Origin: Candidatus Woesearchaeota archaeon
GTDB lineage: Archaea > Nanobdellota > Nanobdellia > SCGC-AAA011-G17 > UBA489
Assembly (NCBI GenBank): GCA_018655015.1
Contig: JABIKK010000011.1
Span: 65,323-111,735 of the forward strand
Reading direction: 5' to 3'
DNA length: 46,413 nucleotides
This document shows, in pieces, positions 1-8,191 of the stretch. Position 1 is the stretch's first letter; each line of letters starts with the position of its first letter. The translations under genes were made by a program, and so were the position numbers. The notes beneath the pieces are model-generated. The model worked only from the letters and a program-made list of their open reading frames with translations, had not been told where the DNA came from and made no database searches.

Positions 1-364
1 CTTTAAGTATAACCCAGTAAATAATATTTACTCCTTCAACAACAACCCCTATTAGATCGCTAGGTATTTTTAAGTCAAATGTCTCGAAGGATTTTAGATC
101 CATAACGCTTGCGGAATCCCCTGAAACTGAAATAACTTGAGCTGTTTCTTTTTCTATTATTGGACTATCCATCTTGTCATGGCTAGGTTTGATAAATATC
201 TTCTTTTGACCGTCAATTATGCCCACTGCCTCTATTCTAGATTTAGCATGGCCATGTTTTCCTGGTCTTGAAATTTGAATGCTTTTTACTGTGCAAGCTA
301 CACCATCAACAACAACATAACTTCCAACCTTTAAACTTCCAACATCTACTGGTTTTGTGCTCAT
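1..364 (-). CDS. eif5a: Translation initiation factor aIF5A (C-terminus cut by window edge)
   Basis: Reverse-strand translation from ATG at 364: MSTKPVDVGSLKVGSYVVVDGVACTVKSIQISRPGKHGHAKSRIEAVGII..., containing the PGKHGHAK hypusine-loop motif; runs off position 1. Confidence 0.93.
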   Translation of the reverse strand, partial: MSTKPVDVGSLKVGSYVVVDGVACTVKSIQISRPGKHGHAKSRIEAVGIIDGQKKIFIKPSHDKMDSPIIEKETAQVISVSGDSASVMDLKSFETFDLKIPSDLIGVVVEGVNIIYWVILK

Positions 365-384
365 TCTGAAAATGTCTCTGGAGG

Positions 385-395
385 CATTTATAAGT
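385..395 (-). promoter_or_regulatory. Putative TATA box for aIF5A
   Basis: ACTTATAAATG on minus strand ~21-31 nt upstream of the start codon, implying a nearly leaderless transcript. Confidence 0.5.
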
Positions 396-419
396 ATTTT
401 GATTGGTATGGCCAATAAG

Positions 420-428
420 TTTATAAAA
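420..428 (+). promoter_or_regulatory. Putative TATA box for FKBP gene
   Basis: TTTATAAAA ~23-31 nt upstream of ATG 451. Confidence 0.5.
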
Positions 429-450
429 AAGCAATGAAGGTTTCTTTAAA

Positions 451-1119
451 ATGATTAAGAAAGGCGATTTTATCGAGATTGATTTTATTGGAAAGATTAA
501 AGATAGCGGGGCTATTTTTGACCTAACTAAGAAAGATGTAGCTGAAAAAGAAAAAGTTGCCAATAAAAGTGCTGATTACACTCCAAGGATAATTTGTGTA
601 GGTAATGGAGATGTTGTAAAGGGATTGGATGATTTTTTTGTAGGAAAGGCTGTTGGAAAGAGCTATGAAATTGATTTAAATGTCGGAGAAGCTTTTGGTA
701 GAAAAGATGTTAAATTAATCAAAATGTTGCCATTGAGCACATTCAAGAAACAGGATATGAAACCTTTCCCAGGGTTACAAGTTAATATCGATGGAACGTT
801 TGGAATAATAAGAACTGTTTCTGGTGGCAGAGTTTTGGTAGATTTTAATCACCCTATTGCTGGAAAAGAAATCCATTATGATTTAGATATAAGGAAAGAA
901 ATTAAAGATGATACTGTAAAAGTTAAAAGTATTCTTAAAGGATTGCTCTCGAGAGATTTTGAGTGCTCTGTAACTGATGGGGTTGCTAATGTTGAGATGG
1001 ATATGCCCGAACAATTTCAGAAAGTTTTAGAAGAGAAAATCTGTGGATTAGTTAAAGATATTAAAAAAGTTAATTTTGGAAAACCCTCTGAGAAAAAAGA
1101 GGTTAAAAAGAAGAAGTAA
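451..1119 (+). CDS. FKBP-type peptidyl-prolyl cis-trans isomerase (SlyD-like)
   Basis: KKGDFIEIDFIGKIKDSGAIFD...VGNGDVVKGLDDFFVGKAVGKSYEIDLNVGEAFGRKD; FKBP domain with insert and lysine-rich tail. Confidence 0.92.
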   Translation: MIKKGDFIEIDFIGKIKDSGAIFDLTKKDVAEKEKVANKSADYTPRIICVGNGDVVKGLDDFFVGKAVGKSYEIDLNVGEAFGRKDVKLIKMLPLSTFKKQDMKPFPGLQVNIDGTFGIIRTVSGGRVLVDFNHPIAGKEIHYDLDIRKEIKDDTVKVKSILKGLLSRDFECSVTDGVANVEMDMPEQFQKVLEEKICGLVKDIKKVNFGKPSEKKEVKKKK

Positions 1120-1138
1120 CTACTAAAAGATAATTAAG

Positions 1139-1148
1139 TTTATATACC
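1139..1148 (+). promoter_or_regulatory. Putative TATA box for ftsZ
   Basis: TTTATATACC 45 nt before the ATG at 1194. Confidence 0.5.
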
Positions 1149-1193
1149 GATTTCTTTATGGTTTAATCAATGTTCTAAAAGAAGTGAACTACC

Positions 1194-2315
1194 ATGGAAA
1201 GTATGATTCAGAGCGCAAAAATGGCAGGAGCAAATCCTGAGTACTCACAAAAATCTCGTAGTTCGTTTGATGAAGAACTAGAGAATTTAGTAAAAAATCA
1301 ATGTGCTAGAATTAAAGTCATTGGACTTGGTGGTGCAGGAAACAACACTATTAATCGGATTAAAGAGGTTGGAATTGCTGGAACTGAAATAATTGCAGCT
1401 AATACTGATGCTCAAGATTTACTTTATGCTGTAGCAGATTCTAAGATATTACTTGGGAGAGATAGTACACTAGGTCTTGGAGCTGGAGGAAAACCTACAG
1501 TTGGAGAGGAAGCGGCAAGAGAAAGTGAGCACGAAATAAAAAATAAATTACAAGGTGCAGACATGGTTTTCATTACTTGTGGACTTGGTGGTGGAACTGG
1601 GACTGGAAGTGCTCCCGTTGTTGCTGAACAAGCAAGAAAAATTGGTGCTTTAACAATTGCAATTGTAACAATTCCATTTCAGATGGAAGGCCAAAATAGA
1701 TATGAAAATGCAATGAGTGGATTAGAAAAGCTGGAGAAAAATGTTGATACTTTAATTGTTATTCCAAATGATAAATTACTAGAGTTGGCTCCAGACTTAC
1801 CTTTACAAACTGCCTTTAGAGTTGCAGATGAAATACTAACAAATTCAGTAAAGGGTATTGCTGAATTAATTACTAGAACGGGGTTAGTTAACTTGGACTT
1901 TGCAGATATTAAAACTGTTATGGGTCAAGGAGGGGTTGCTATGATCGGTGTTGGAGAAAGTGATTCTGAAAATAGGGCTATTGAAAGTGTTGGAAAAGCA
2001 TTGACAAACCCATTATTAGATATTGATATTAGTGGTGCAAACGGAGCATTAGTAAATGTCTCTGGGGGACCCGATATGACTCTGGATGAAGCAAAGACTG
2101 TTGTTGAATCTGTCTCAAAGCAATTAAGTGATGATGCTAAGATTATATGGGGTGCTCAAGTCTCAGATGATTTGTCTAAAACCATTAGAACAATGCTGAT
2201 TGTAACGGGTGTAGACAGCACACAAATAAGTGGAAGAACCAGTGATGCTTCGAAGAAGGCCAAGCAAGCTATTGAACAGGAACTAGGTATAGACTTTCTA
2301 GATGATATGAGATAG
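1194..2315 (+). CDS. ftsZ: Cell division protein FtsZ
   Basis: [36 protein letters not shown] (tubulin signature), [11 protein letters not shown]. Confidence 0.97.
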   Translation: MESMIQSAKMAGANPEYSQKSRSSFDEELENLVKNQCARIKVIGLGGAGNNTINRIKEVGIAGTEIIAANTDAQDLLYAVADSKILLGRDSTLGLGAGGKPTVGEEAARESEHEIKNKLQGADMVFITCGLGGGTGTGSAPVVAEQARKIGALTIAIVTIPFQMEGQNRYENAMSGLEKLEKNVDTLIVIPNDKLLELAPDLPLQTAFRVADEILTNSVKGIAELITRTGLVNLDFADIKTVMGQGGVAMIGVGESDSENRAIESVGKALTNPLLDIDISGANGALVNVSGGPDMTLDEAKTVVESVSKQLSDDAKIIWGAQVSDDLSKTIRTMLIVTGVDSTQISGRTSDASKKAKQAIEQELGIDFLDDMR

Positions 2316-2359
2316 GGAGGCTCTCTATAGGATATTATCAAAAACTTTAAAAAGCAAGA

Positions 2360-2545
2360 TTGGGTGAAAAGCGAGTGGTATCGAAGGTAAAAACTTTCTT
2401 CAGGGAAATGATAAGGGTCTTTAAAGTGACCAAGAAGCCATCCATGGAAGAGTTTAAGGTTATAGTAAAAGTAAGTGGGATAGGAATACTTATAATAGGC
2501 ATAATTGGATTTTTTATTCAGATTGTGTGGCAAATGTTTAGTTAG
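2360..2545 (+). CDS. secE: Protein translocase SecE/Sec61 gamma subunit
   Basis: 61 aa with conserved FFREMIRVFKVTKKPSMEEF followed by a single TM; located between ftsZ and spt5 as in many archaea; TTG start. Confidence 0.85.
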   Translation: MGEKRVVSKVKTFFREMIRVFKVTKKPSMEEFKVIVKVSGIGILIIGIIGFFIQIVWQMFS

Positions 2546-2556
2546 AAGGAGATAAT

Positions 2557-3189
2557 ATGCCAATTTTTGCATTAAGAACGACATCAAACAGGGAAGATCA
2601 AGTATTTGACTTTGTCAAGGTAAACGTAGATCGGAAAGGTCTTAGAGTTTACAGTGTGATAAAGGCTCATGGACTTAGAGGATACATTTTTTTAGAAGCT
2701 GAAAATAGAGAAGATGCTGAAGAATCTTACCAAAAAGTTCCTTATGCGAGAGGACTTTTACCTGCAGCTATAGACTATAAGGAAATTGAACATATGCTTG
2801 AACAAGTTAAAGTTCAGGTTAACATTATTCAAGGCGATGTTGTAGAAATTATTAGTGGACCTTTCAAGAGAGAAGAAGCAAAGGTTACAAGAATAGATCA
2901 TGCTAAAGATGAAGTAGTTGTTGAATTATTGGAAGCGGCCGTTCCAATTCCAATAACTGTTAAAATGGATTCCGTTAAAGTTATCCGAAGAGATGAAACT
3001 AAAGCTGAGAAGGTAATGAATAGGGAAAATGTACCTGAAGAAAGAGTGGAAGTTAAGGAATCTGTTGAAGAGGTTATGAACGAAGGAAATGATGAGGAAA
3101 GCCCTAAAAAGAAGAAGAAGAAGGATAAGAGGGTTGTTGATGAAGTGGATATGACCATGGATGATGATGACTTTAATATTAACTTGTAA
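2557..3189 (+). CDS. spt5: Transcription elongation factor Spt5 (NusG-like) with acidic C-terminal extension
   Basis: NGN domain (FALRTTSNREDQVFDFV...RGYIFLEAENREDAEESYQKVPYARGLL) and KOW (GDVVEIISGPFKREEAKVTRID). Confidence 0.93.
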   Translation: MPIFALRTTSNREDQVFDFVKVNVDRKGLRVYSVIKAHGLRGYIFLEAENREDAEESYQKVPYARGLLPAAIDYKEIEHMLEQVKVQVNIIQGDVVEIISGPFKREEAKVTRIDHAKDEVVVELLEAAVPIPITVKMDSVKVIRRDETKAEKVMNRENVPEERVEVKESVEEVMNEGNDEESPKKKKKKDKRVVDEVDMTMDDDDFNINL

Positions 3190-3191
3190 AA

Positions 3192-3866
3192 ATGGTAAAA
3201 ATAAAATTAATGATTGAAGGTGGGAAGGCTAGTACTTCTCCTGCAATGGCGCAAACACTAGGTCCGTTAAAAATGGACATGCAAGGTATTCTTAAAGATA
3301 TTAATGAGAAAACTGAAACTTACAAAGGATTGAAAGTTCCTGTTGAATTAGATGTTAATGAGAAAGATAAAACTTATGATATTACTGTAAAAAGTCCACC
3401 CGCATCAGAATTAATTAAGAGTGAACTAAAAATCAAGAAAGGTAGTGGTGAACCTGAAAAGAAAAAAGTTGGAAACATTTCAATTGAACAATTATTGAAA
3501 GTTGCTAAAATGAAATCCGAGAGTTTATTTACAACAAATATAAAATCTGCAATTAAGGCTGTTGCCGGAACATGTAATAGTTTAGGTGTTTTAGTTGAAG
3601 GTGTTACGTCCAATGTATTCAACGGATTGTTAGAAGAAGGTAAATTTGATGATACTATTAAGTCTGGAAATACGGAACTAGACCCTGAAAAAGCCAAAGC
3701 TTTAAAGGAGCAGTTGGATGCTGTTCAATCAGAGATGGATAAGGCTTTCGCTAAGAAGAAGGCTAAGGGCGCTAAGGAAGCAAAGCCTGTAAAAGAAGAA
3801 GCTCCTGCCGGGGAAGGCGAAGAAGCTAAGGCTGAAGAAGAGAAGAAGGTGGAAGAGAAAAAATAA
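3192..3866 (+). CDS. rpl11: 50S ribosomal protein L11 (uL11) with charged C-terminal tail
   Basis: IKLMIEGGKASTSPAMAQTLGPLKMD...; follows Spt5. Confidence 0.95.
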   Translation: MVKIKLMIEGGKASTSPAMAQTLGPLKMDMQGILKDINEKTETYKGLKVPVELDVNEKDKTYDITVKSPPASELIKSELKIKKGSGEPEKKKVGNISIEQLLKVAKMKSESLFTTNIKSAIKAVAGTCNSLGVLVEGVTSNVFNGLLEEGKFDDTIKSGNTELDPEKAKALKEQLDAVQSEMDKAFAKKKAKGAKEAKPVKEEAPAGEGEEAKAEEEKKVEEKK

Positions 3867-3881
3867 TCTAGTGCTCCCAAA

Positions 3882-3955
3882 GAGGCTGTGGGGTAACTTG
3901 GTTAGCCTTCCAGGTTTGGGACCTGGGGATCACGGTTCAAATCCGTGCAGCCTCA
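3882..3955 (+). tRNA. tRNA-Pro (anticodon TGG)
   Basis: GAGGCTG/CAGCCTC acceptor stem, CCAGG-TT-TGG-GA-CCTGG anticodon arm, CACGG-TTCAAAT-CCGTG T-arm; CCA not encoded. Confidence 0.95.
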
Positions 3956-3965
3956 TTAATTTAAA

Positions 3966-4172
3966 ATGGCAAATACAAAAGGGCCGGCTGGTAGGTTCGG
4001 TGCAAGATATGGAATTAAGATTCGAAGAAAGATAAATCGTGTTGAATCTAGACAGAAATCTAAGCATAAATGCCCTTATTGTGATGAGATAAAAGTGAAA
4101 AGAGTTTCATTAGGTATTTACCAATGTAGAAAATGTGATAGTAAATTTACTGGAGGGGCGTATTCACCATGA
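3966..4172 (+). CDS. rpl37ae: 50S ribosomal protein L37Ae (eL43)
   Basis: GPAGRFGARYGIKIRRKI...CPYCDEIKVKRVSLGIYQCRKCDSKFTGGAYSP. Confidence 0.95.
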   Translation: MANTKGPAGRFGARYGIKIRRKINRVESRQKSKHKCPYCDEIKVKRVSLGIYQCRKCDSKFTGGAYSP

Positions 4173-4306
4173 CTTCATACAAATGCTTTAATTGTAGCAA
4201 ACACGTGAAACAAGATTATGTTAAAAAGAAGATAAGATGCCCTTATTGTGGGTACAAAGTTCTTTACAAGGAAAGAGTTGCAAGTGTAAAACTCAAGGCG
4301 GTTTAA
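4169..4306 (+). CDS. rpo12: DNA-directed RNA polymerase subunit P (Rpo12)
   Basis: 45-aa ORF absent from the ORF track: MTSYKCFNCSKHVKQDYVKKKIRCPYCGYKVLYKERVASVKLKAV; 4-nt overlap with eL43. Confidence 0.9.
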   Translation: MTSYKCFNCSKHVKQDYVKKKIRCPYCGYKVLYKERVASVKLKAV

Positions 4307-4307
4307 T

Positions 4308-4655
4308 ATGACTGAAAAAATAAATATTGAAGCAGAAATCTCAAGACTCCAAGTTCTTGAACAGAGTTTGAAAGGGATGGAAATGCAAAAGCAAAATGTT
4401 CAATTACAATTATTTGAATCTGAAAATTCTTTAAAAGAGCTCGATGGTTATGAAGGAAAACCTTTCAAGATTGTAGGTCCTGTAATGATTGAGTCCAAAA
4501 AAGATGATTTAGTTAAGGATTTGAAAGACAAAATTGAATTGTTAAAAGTTAGATCTGAAAGTATGAATAAACAAGAGAGTAGCTTGAAAAAACAATTTGA
4601 AGAGATACAGGCTAAAATTATGGAAAATATAAACCAGAGTCAGAAGAACAATTAA
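4308..4655 (+). CDS. pfdB: Prefoldin subunit beta
   Basis: 115-aa coiled-coil protein with YKIVGPVMIE-like hairpin (FKIVGPVMIESKKDDLVKDLKDKIELLKVR); follows eL43-Rpo12. Confidence 0.88.
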   Translation: MTEKINIEAEISRLQVLEQSLKGMEMQKQNVQLQLFESENSLKELDGYEGKPFKIVGPVMIESKKDDLVKDLKDKIELLKVRSESMNKQESSLKKQFEEIQAKIMENINQSQKNN

Positions 4656-4709
4656 TTTTTTAAACTAATCGCCTGTAGAAGTACCACAGATATTCGCGGA
4701 GAAATAAAA

Positions 4710-4955
4710 ATGGAAAATATGGGCAACGTTCTGGAGCTATTATCTTCAATTCAAGAAGACAATACTGTTCCAAGGAATGTTAGGTTCAAGGTTACTGAGA
4801 CTATTTCTTGTTTAAAAGACGAGGGTGATTCTTCAGTGGAAGTGATTATTGATAGAGCAATCCAATGCTTGGATGAATTATCAAATGATCCGAACATCCC
4901 CATGTTTACTCGAACTCAGCTTTGGAGCATTATAAGTGCACTGGAAAGTAAGTAG
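4710..4955 (+). CDS. UPF0147 family protein
   Basis: VLELLSSIQEDNTVPRNVRFKVTETISCLKDEGDSSVEVIIDRAIQCLDELSNDPNIPMFTRTQLWSIISALESK. Confidence 0.85.
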   Translation: MENMGNVLELLSSIQEDNTVPRNVRFKVTETISCLKDEGDSSVEVIIDRAIQCLDELSNDPNIPMFTRTQLWSIISALESK

Positions 4956-4970
4956 TGATTCACAGAAATT

Positions 4971-4980
4971 TTTATATACC
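4971..4980 (+). promoter_or_regulatory. Putative TATA box for sepF
   Basis: TTTATATACC 34 nt before ATG 5015; same 10-mer as the ftsZ box. Confidence 0.5.
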
Positions 4981-5014
4981 ACTCCCGACTAGTAATCATT
5001 GAACGGATAAAAAA

Positions 5015-5413
5015 ATGGCAATAATTTCAAGAATAAGAAGCTCTTTGGGCATTGGAAGCAAGGCAGACGAATTCGACGATATGTATGGAGAAGACGAATT
5101 TGTTGAAATTGATTCTACTAAACATGTTGGAAATCGTTCTAAAATCATGGTTAAATCTTTTGTAATTCAAAGCTTTGATGATATTAAAGAAACATTGAAT
5201 GTTCTAAGAGAAGGGTATACTATTGCCTTGATTAATATCAGACCTTTGAAAGATAAGGACATTGTTGAGTTAAAAAGAACTATTAACAAGTTGAAGAAAA
5301 CCTGTGATGCAATCGAAGGAGATATTGCTGGAATATCTGAAGATTGGATTGTTGTTACTCCTTCTTTCGCTAGAGTCCATAGGGACAGAGCAACTGAAGA
5401 AGTTAAAGGATAA
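5015..5413 (+). CDS. sepF: Archaeal cell division protein SepF
   Basis: N-terminal amphipathic segment (MAIISRIRSSLGIG), C-terminal SepF domain (MVKSFVIQSFDDIKETLNVLREGYTIALINIRPLKDKDIVELKRTINKLKKTCDAIEGDIAGISEDWIVVTP). Confidence 0.9.
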   Translation: MAIISRIRSSLGIGSKADEFDDMYGEDEFVEIDSTKHVGNRSKIMVKSFVIQSFDDIKETLNVLREGYTIALINIRPLKDKDIVELKRTINKLKKTCDAIEGDIAGISEDWIVVTPSFARVHRDRATEEVKG

Positions 5414-5432
5414 TCTTTTTAAGTTCTAATAT

Positions 5433-5978
5433 TTGGTTAATTCTATGGAAGAACTAAAAGGTCAAAAATGTATTTTCTGTGGTAAGAAGACTCTTACTTT
5501 GATGCAAGATGAATTAGATATTCCTTTTTTTGGGAAAGTATTTGCTTTTTCAATGAAGTGTGTTAACACTGAATGTAATTATTTTAAATCTGATGTTGAA
5601 GCTGCTGAAATAAAAGATCCTTGTAAAGTTACATTTGAAGTTAAAGATAAAAAAGATTTATCTGTTAGAGTTATAAGAAGTTCTACCTCTAGTGTTAAAA
5701 TACCTGCTTTGAAGTTAGACTTAAGACCTGGTCCTGCTGCTGAAGGATATGTTTCAAATATTGAAGGTGTTTTAGAGAGATATAAAAAAATTTTAGAAAG
5801 CCGTAGAGATACAACAGATGATGATTCTGAAAGGAAATCTATTAAGAATTTGTTGAAAAAGTTATGGAAAGTTCAATGTGGAGACATTCCAATAAAAATC
5901 ATAATTGAAGACCCTACAGGAAATAGCGGAATTATATCCGACAAGGCTGTAGTTGAGAAGCTAAAAGTTAAGAAGTGA
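5433..5978 (+). CDS. ZPR1-type zinc finger protein
   Basis: CIFCGKKTLTLMQDELDIPFFGKVFAFSMKCVNTECNYFKSDVEAAE...LRPGPAAEGYVSNIEGVLERY. Confidence 0.9.
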   Translation: MVNSMEELKGQKCIFCGKKTLTLMQDELDIPFFGKVFAFSMKCVNTECNYFKSDVEAAEIKDPCKVTFEVKDKKDLSVRVIRSSTSSVKIPALKLDLRPGPAAEGYVSNIEGVLERYKKILESRRDTTDDDSERKSIKNLLKKLWKVQCGDIPIKIIIEDPTGNSGIISDKAVVEKLKVKK

Positions 5979-6009
5979 GTTTTAAATACCAGTTGATTGT
6001 TATTCTTTT

Positions 6010-7155
6010 ATGCATCACCTTAATTTTCATATAGACAAGATTGTTCATTTAAAGGATAAGCTTGGATTGATCTATAAGCACCTAATCCTACAGGTTTTTG
6101 CCTTGTCAATGATTGGGATTTTTATTCCAATTTATTTGTTAACCATCGGATTTAGTTTGACACAAGTTCTTGTTTTGTTCTTAGTGGAGTGGACTGTATT
6201 TGGGTTATTTGCTCCATTGTATGCTTTGATCATCTCTAAAGTAGGATTAAAGGAAATAATTATTTTGAGAACTGTGCTTTTACCGGTTTTGTTGTTTTTG
6301 TTACATCTTCTTAAGTATAATGAATTTCTTCAAAAATATGTTTATTTGATAGTTATTCCTCTTGCGATTACTGCAGCACTTCACACAATGTCAATACAAT
6401 CCTTGTTTGGAAAACACATGGGGACTAAAAAACATGGGACTAAAACTGCAAAACTCGTGGCCTTGCCAGGTTTGTTTTCGATTCTTGCTCCAGTTATTGG
6501 AGGGTTAGTTGCAGGGATATTTGGTTTCGGAGCGCTCTTCTTTTTAGCTAGTGTAATGTTGATTGTTTCCCTCATTCCGATATTGGTCTTCAAGGAGAAT
6601 GTTGATCATCCAAGTTTTAATTTTTTAGTTTTTCATAAACTTAAGAAATATGTAAAAGAAATGTTTATGATAGGAGTTATTGGTTTTTCTGGATTTGTGT
6701 TTATGGGAATATTGCCCATTGCATTGTACTTGACAATTGGAGACGTTAGTAGTTTAGGTTTATTGTTTGGTTTATTTTCTTTGGTTAGTGCTTTGTTAAT
6801 TATATTTACAGGTAAGCTCTCAGATAAAATTGGGATCCGTAAGGTGTTTAGAATTGGTGTTTTGGGAGTTGGTTTAGTGTTATGTTTAATGGGCTACTAT
6901 TTTGGAACAATGATTTTTGTGGGATTGGCAATTGTTAGTGGATTTTTTGCACCATTTAGAGGTGTTCCTTTTGAAACCCATTTATACAATGTAGCTAGGA
7001 AAAATAAATCCGTACTGGAATTTTTGGCTTTCAAAGAGTTTTCTTTCTTTATCGGGAGGGCTTTGTTTTTAGTAGTGATTATTCTATTAGGAAGTAGATT
7101 GGATCTAGCTTATTATATCGGAGGGATATCTTCCCTACTCTTATTTGTGTTCTAA
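6010..7155 (+). CDS. MFS-type membrane transporter
   Basis: Multi-TM protein with MFS loop motif GKLSDKIGIRKVFRIGVLGVG. Confidence 0.78.
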   Translation: MHHLNFHIDKIVHLKDKLGLIYKHLILQVFALSMIGIFIPIYLLTIGFSLTQVLVLFLVEWTVFGLFAPLYALIISKVGLKEIIILRTVLLPVLLFLLHLLKYNEFLQKYVYLIVIPLAITAALHTMSIQSLFGKHMGTKKHGTKTAKLVALPGLFSILAPVIGGLVAGIFGFGALFFLASVMLIVSLIPILVFKENVDHPSFNFLVFHKLKKYVKEMFMIGVIGFSGFVFMGILPIALYLTIGDVSSLGLLFGLFSLVSALLIIFTGKLSDKIGIRKVFRIGVLGVGLVLCLMGYYFGTMIFVGLAIVSGFFAPFRGVPFETHLYNVARKNKSVLEFLAFKEFSFFIGRALFLVVIILLGSRLDLAYYIGGISSLLLFVF

Positions 7156-8138
7156 AGAAATCCTTTTTCTAATAAATCTTCCCAAGTTAATTCGCCTGTG
7201 AGTACTGCAAATTCTCTCGCAGTTAAAATTGGTTTTGAAAATAATCCGGCTGCATCAATTGCTATTCTTGGGCAGGCTAATTCAACGAATGCATCAATGT
7301 CATATAAATTAATCAATTTGTCTTCCGTTATTTCACTCATGGAGATTAATGCAAATTGTTTTTCCATTTTCTTTAACTTTTCTTTAATATGATCAAATGA
7401 ACCGAATTTCTGTCCAATTTTTGTTCCAATTATTATCCCTATTTTATTTGCTTCTCTTGTAGTTTCTATTGCCGTAGCCCTTTGTTTAATTATATCTTTT
7501 TTGAAATCTTCCATGTTGGAGATTTTTTCATTAAAAGGGTCTAGTAAAATAACTGGTTTAGATATACTCATTGCTACCCCTAATGAATGGAATTTGTTTG
7601 CTATGATAAATACTGCATCCACATCTTTTGCAATTAGTTTAAATGAATTATATTCACATCCAAGAACTTGTCCGTCGTAGAAGGCATGGCCTTTCGCTTG
7701 TGGAACTGTGACATTAATTCCCTTTGATTCAAAAAATTCCTTTACTTTTGGGACTTGGTGAATATGTTGGACTGATGTTGCAATTGCTATTTTTTTAAAA
7801 TCTTTTAATGAATCATATGATTTTTCTAATAAGTTAGAGATATCTTTTTCATATCTTGCTTCTAAATATAAAACTGGGAAATCAACCGTCGTAAATGGTG
7901 CATGGCCGTAGATTATTATCATATCGCAACCAAGTGATTTGGCCTCATTAATTGCTACATCACAAGCCCCCCATAACGGTTCTCCAGAAATTATTACTTC
8001 AGATTTAGTCTTAGATGTAATTAGTTCTGAGATTCTTAGCCCTTCTTTCTTTAGACCTTCAGGTAGTTGTAAGAGAATTCTCTTAGGTTGTTTCTCATTA
8101 ATATTTTCTATTAGCTTCTCTTCTTCAAATTTGTACAT
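7152..8138 (-). CDS. dph2: Diphthamide biosynthesis protein Dph2 (3-amino-3-carboxypropyltransferase)
   Basis: RILLQLPEGLK...GEPLWGACDVA...YGHAPF...QVLGCEY...ELACPRIAID; three conserved Cys of the noncanonical radical-SAM enzyme. Confidence 0.93.
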   Translation of the reverse strand: MYKFEEEKLIENINEKQPKRILLQLPEGLKKEGLRISELITSKTKSEVIISGEPLWGACDVAINEAKSLGCDMIIIYGHAPFTTVDFPVLYLEARYEKDISNLLEKSYDSLKDFKKIAIATSVQHIHQVPKVKEFFESKGINVTVPQAKGHAFYDGQVLGCEYNSFKLIAKDVDAVFIIANKFHSLGVAMSISKPVILLDPFNEKISNMEDFKKDIIKQRATAIETTREANKIGIIIGTKIGQKFGSFDHIKEKLKKMEKQFALISMSEITEDKLINLYDIDAFVELACPRIAIDAAGLFSKPILTAREFAVLTGELTWEDLLEKGFL

Positions 8139-8191
8139 TTTAAGCTAAATCTAGAGGAAAACATTATAAAGCTTACCCATATGGCTTAATC

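Noticed and set aside
306-563. Minus ORF of 85 aa between aIF5A and FKBP
   Set aside because: Overlaps both real genes and their divergent promoters
2156-2587. Minus ORF of 143 aa
   Set aside because: Antisense to ftsZ 3' end, secE and spt5 start, all confidently coding on the plus strand
7150-7156. Convergent overlap of MFS and dph2 stop codons
   Set aside because: Compact-genome stop overlap (CTAA); common and not informative
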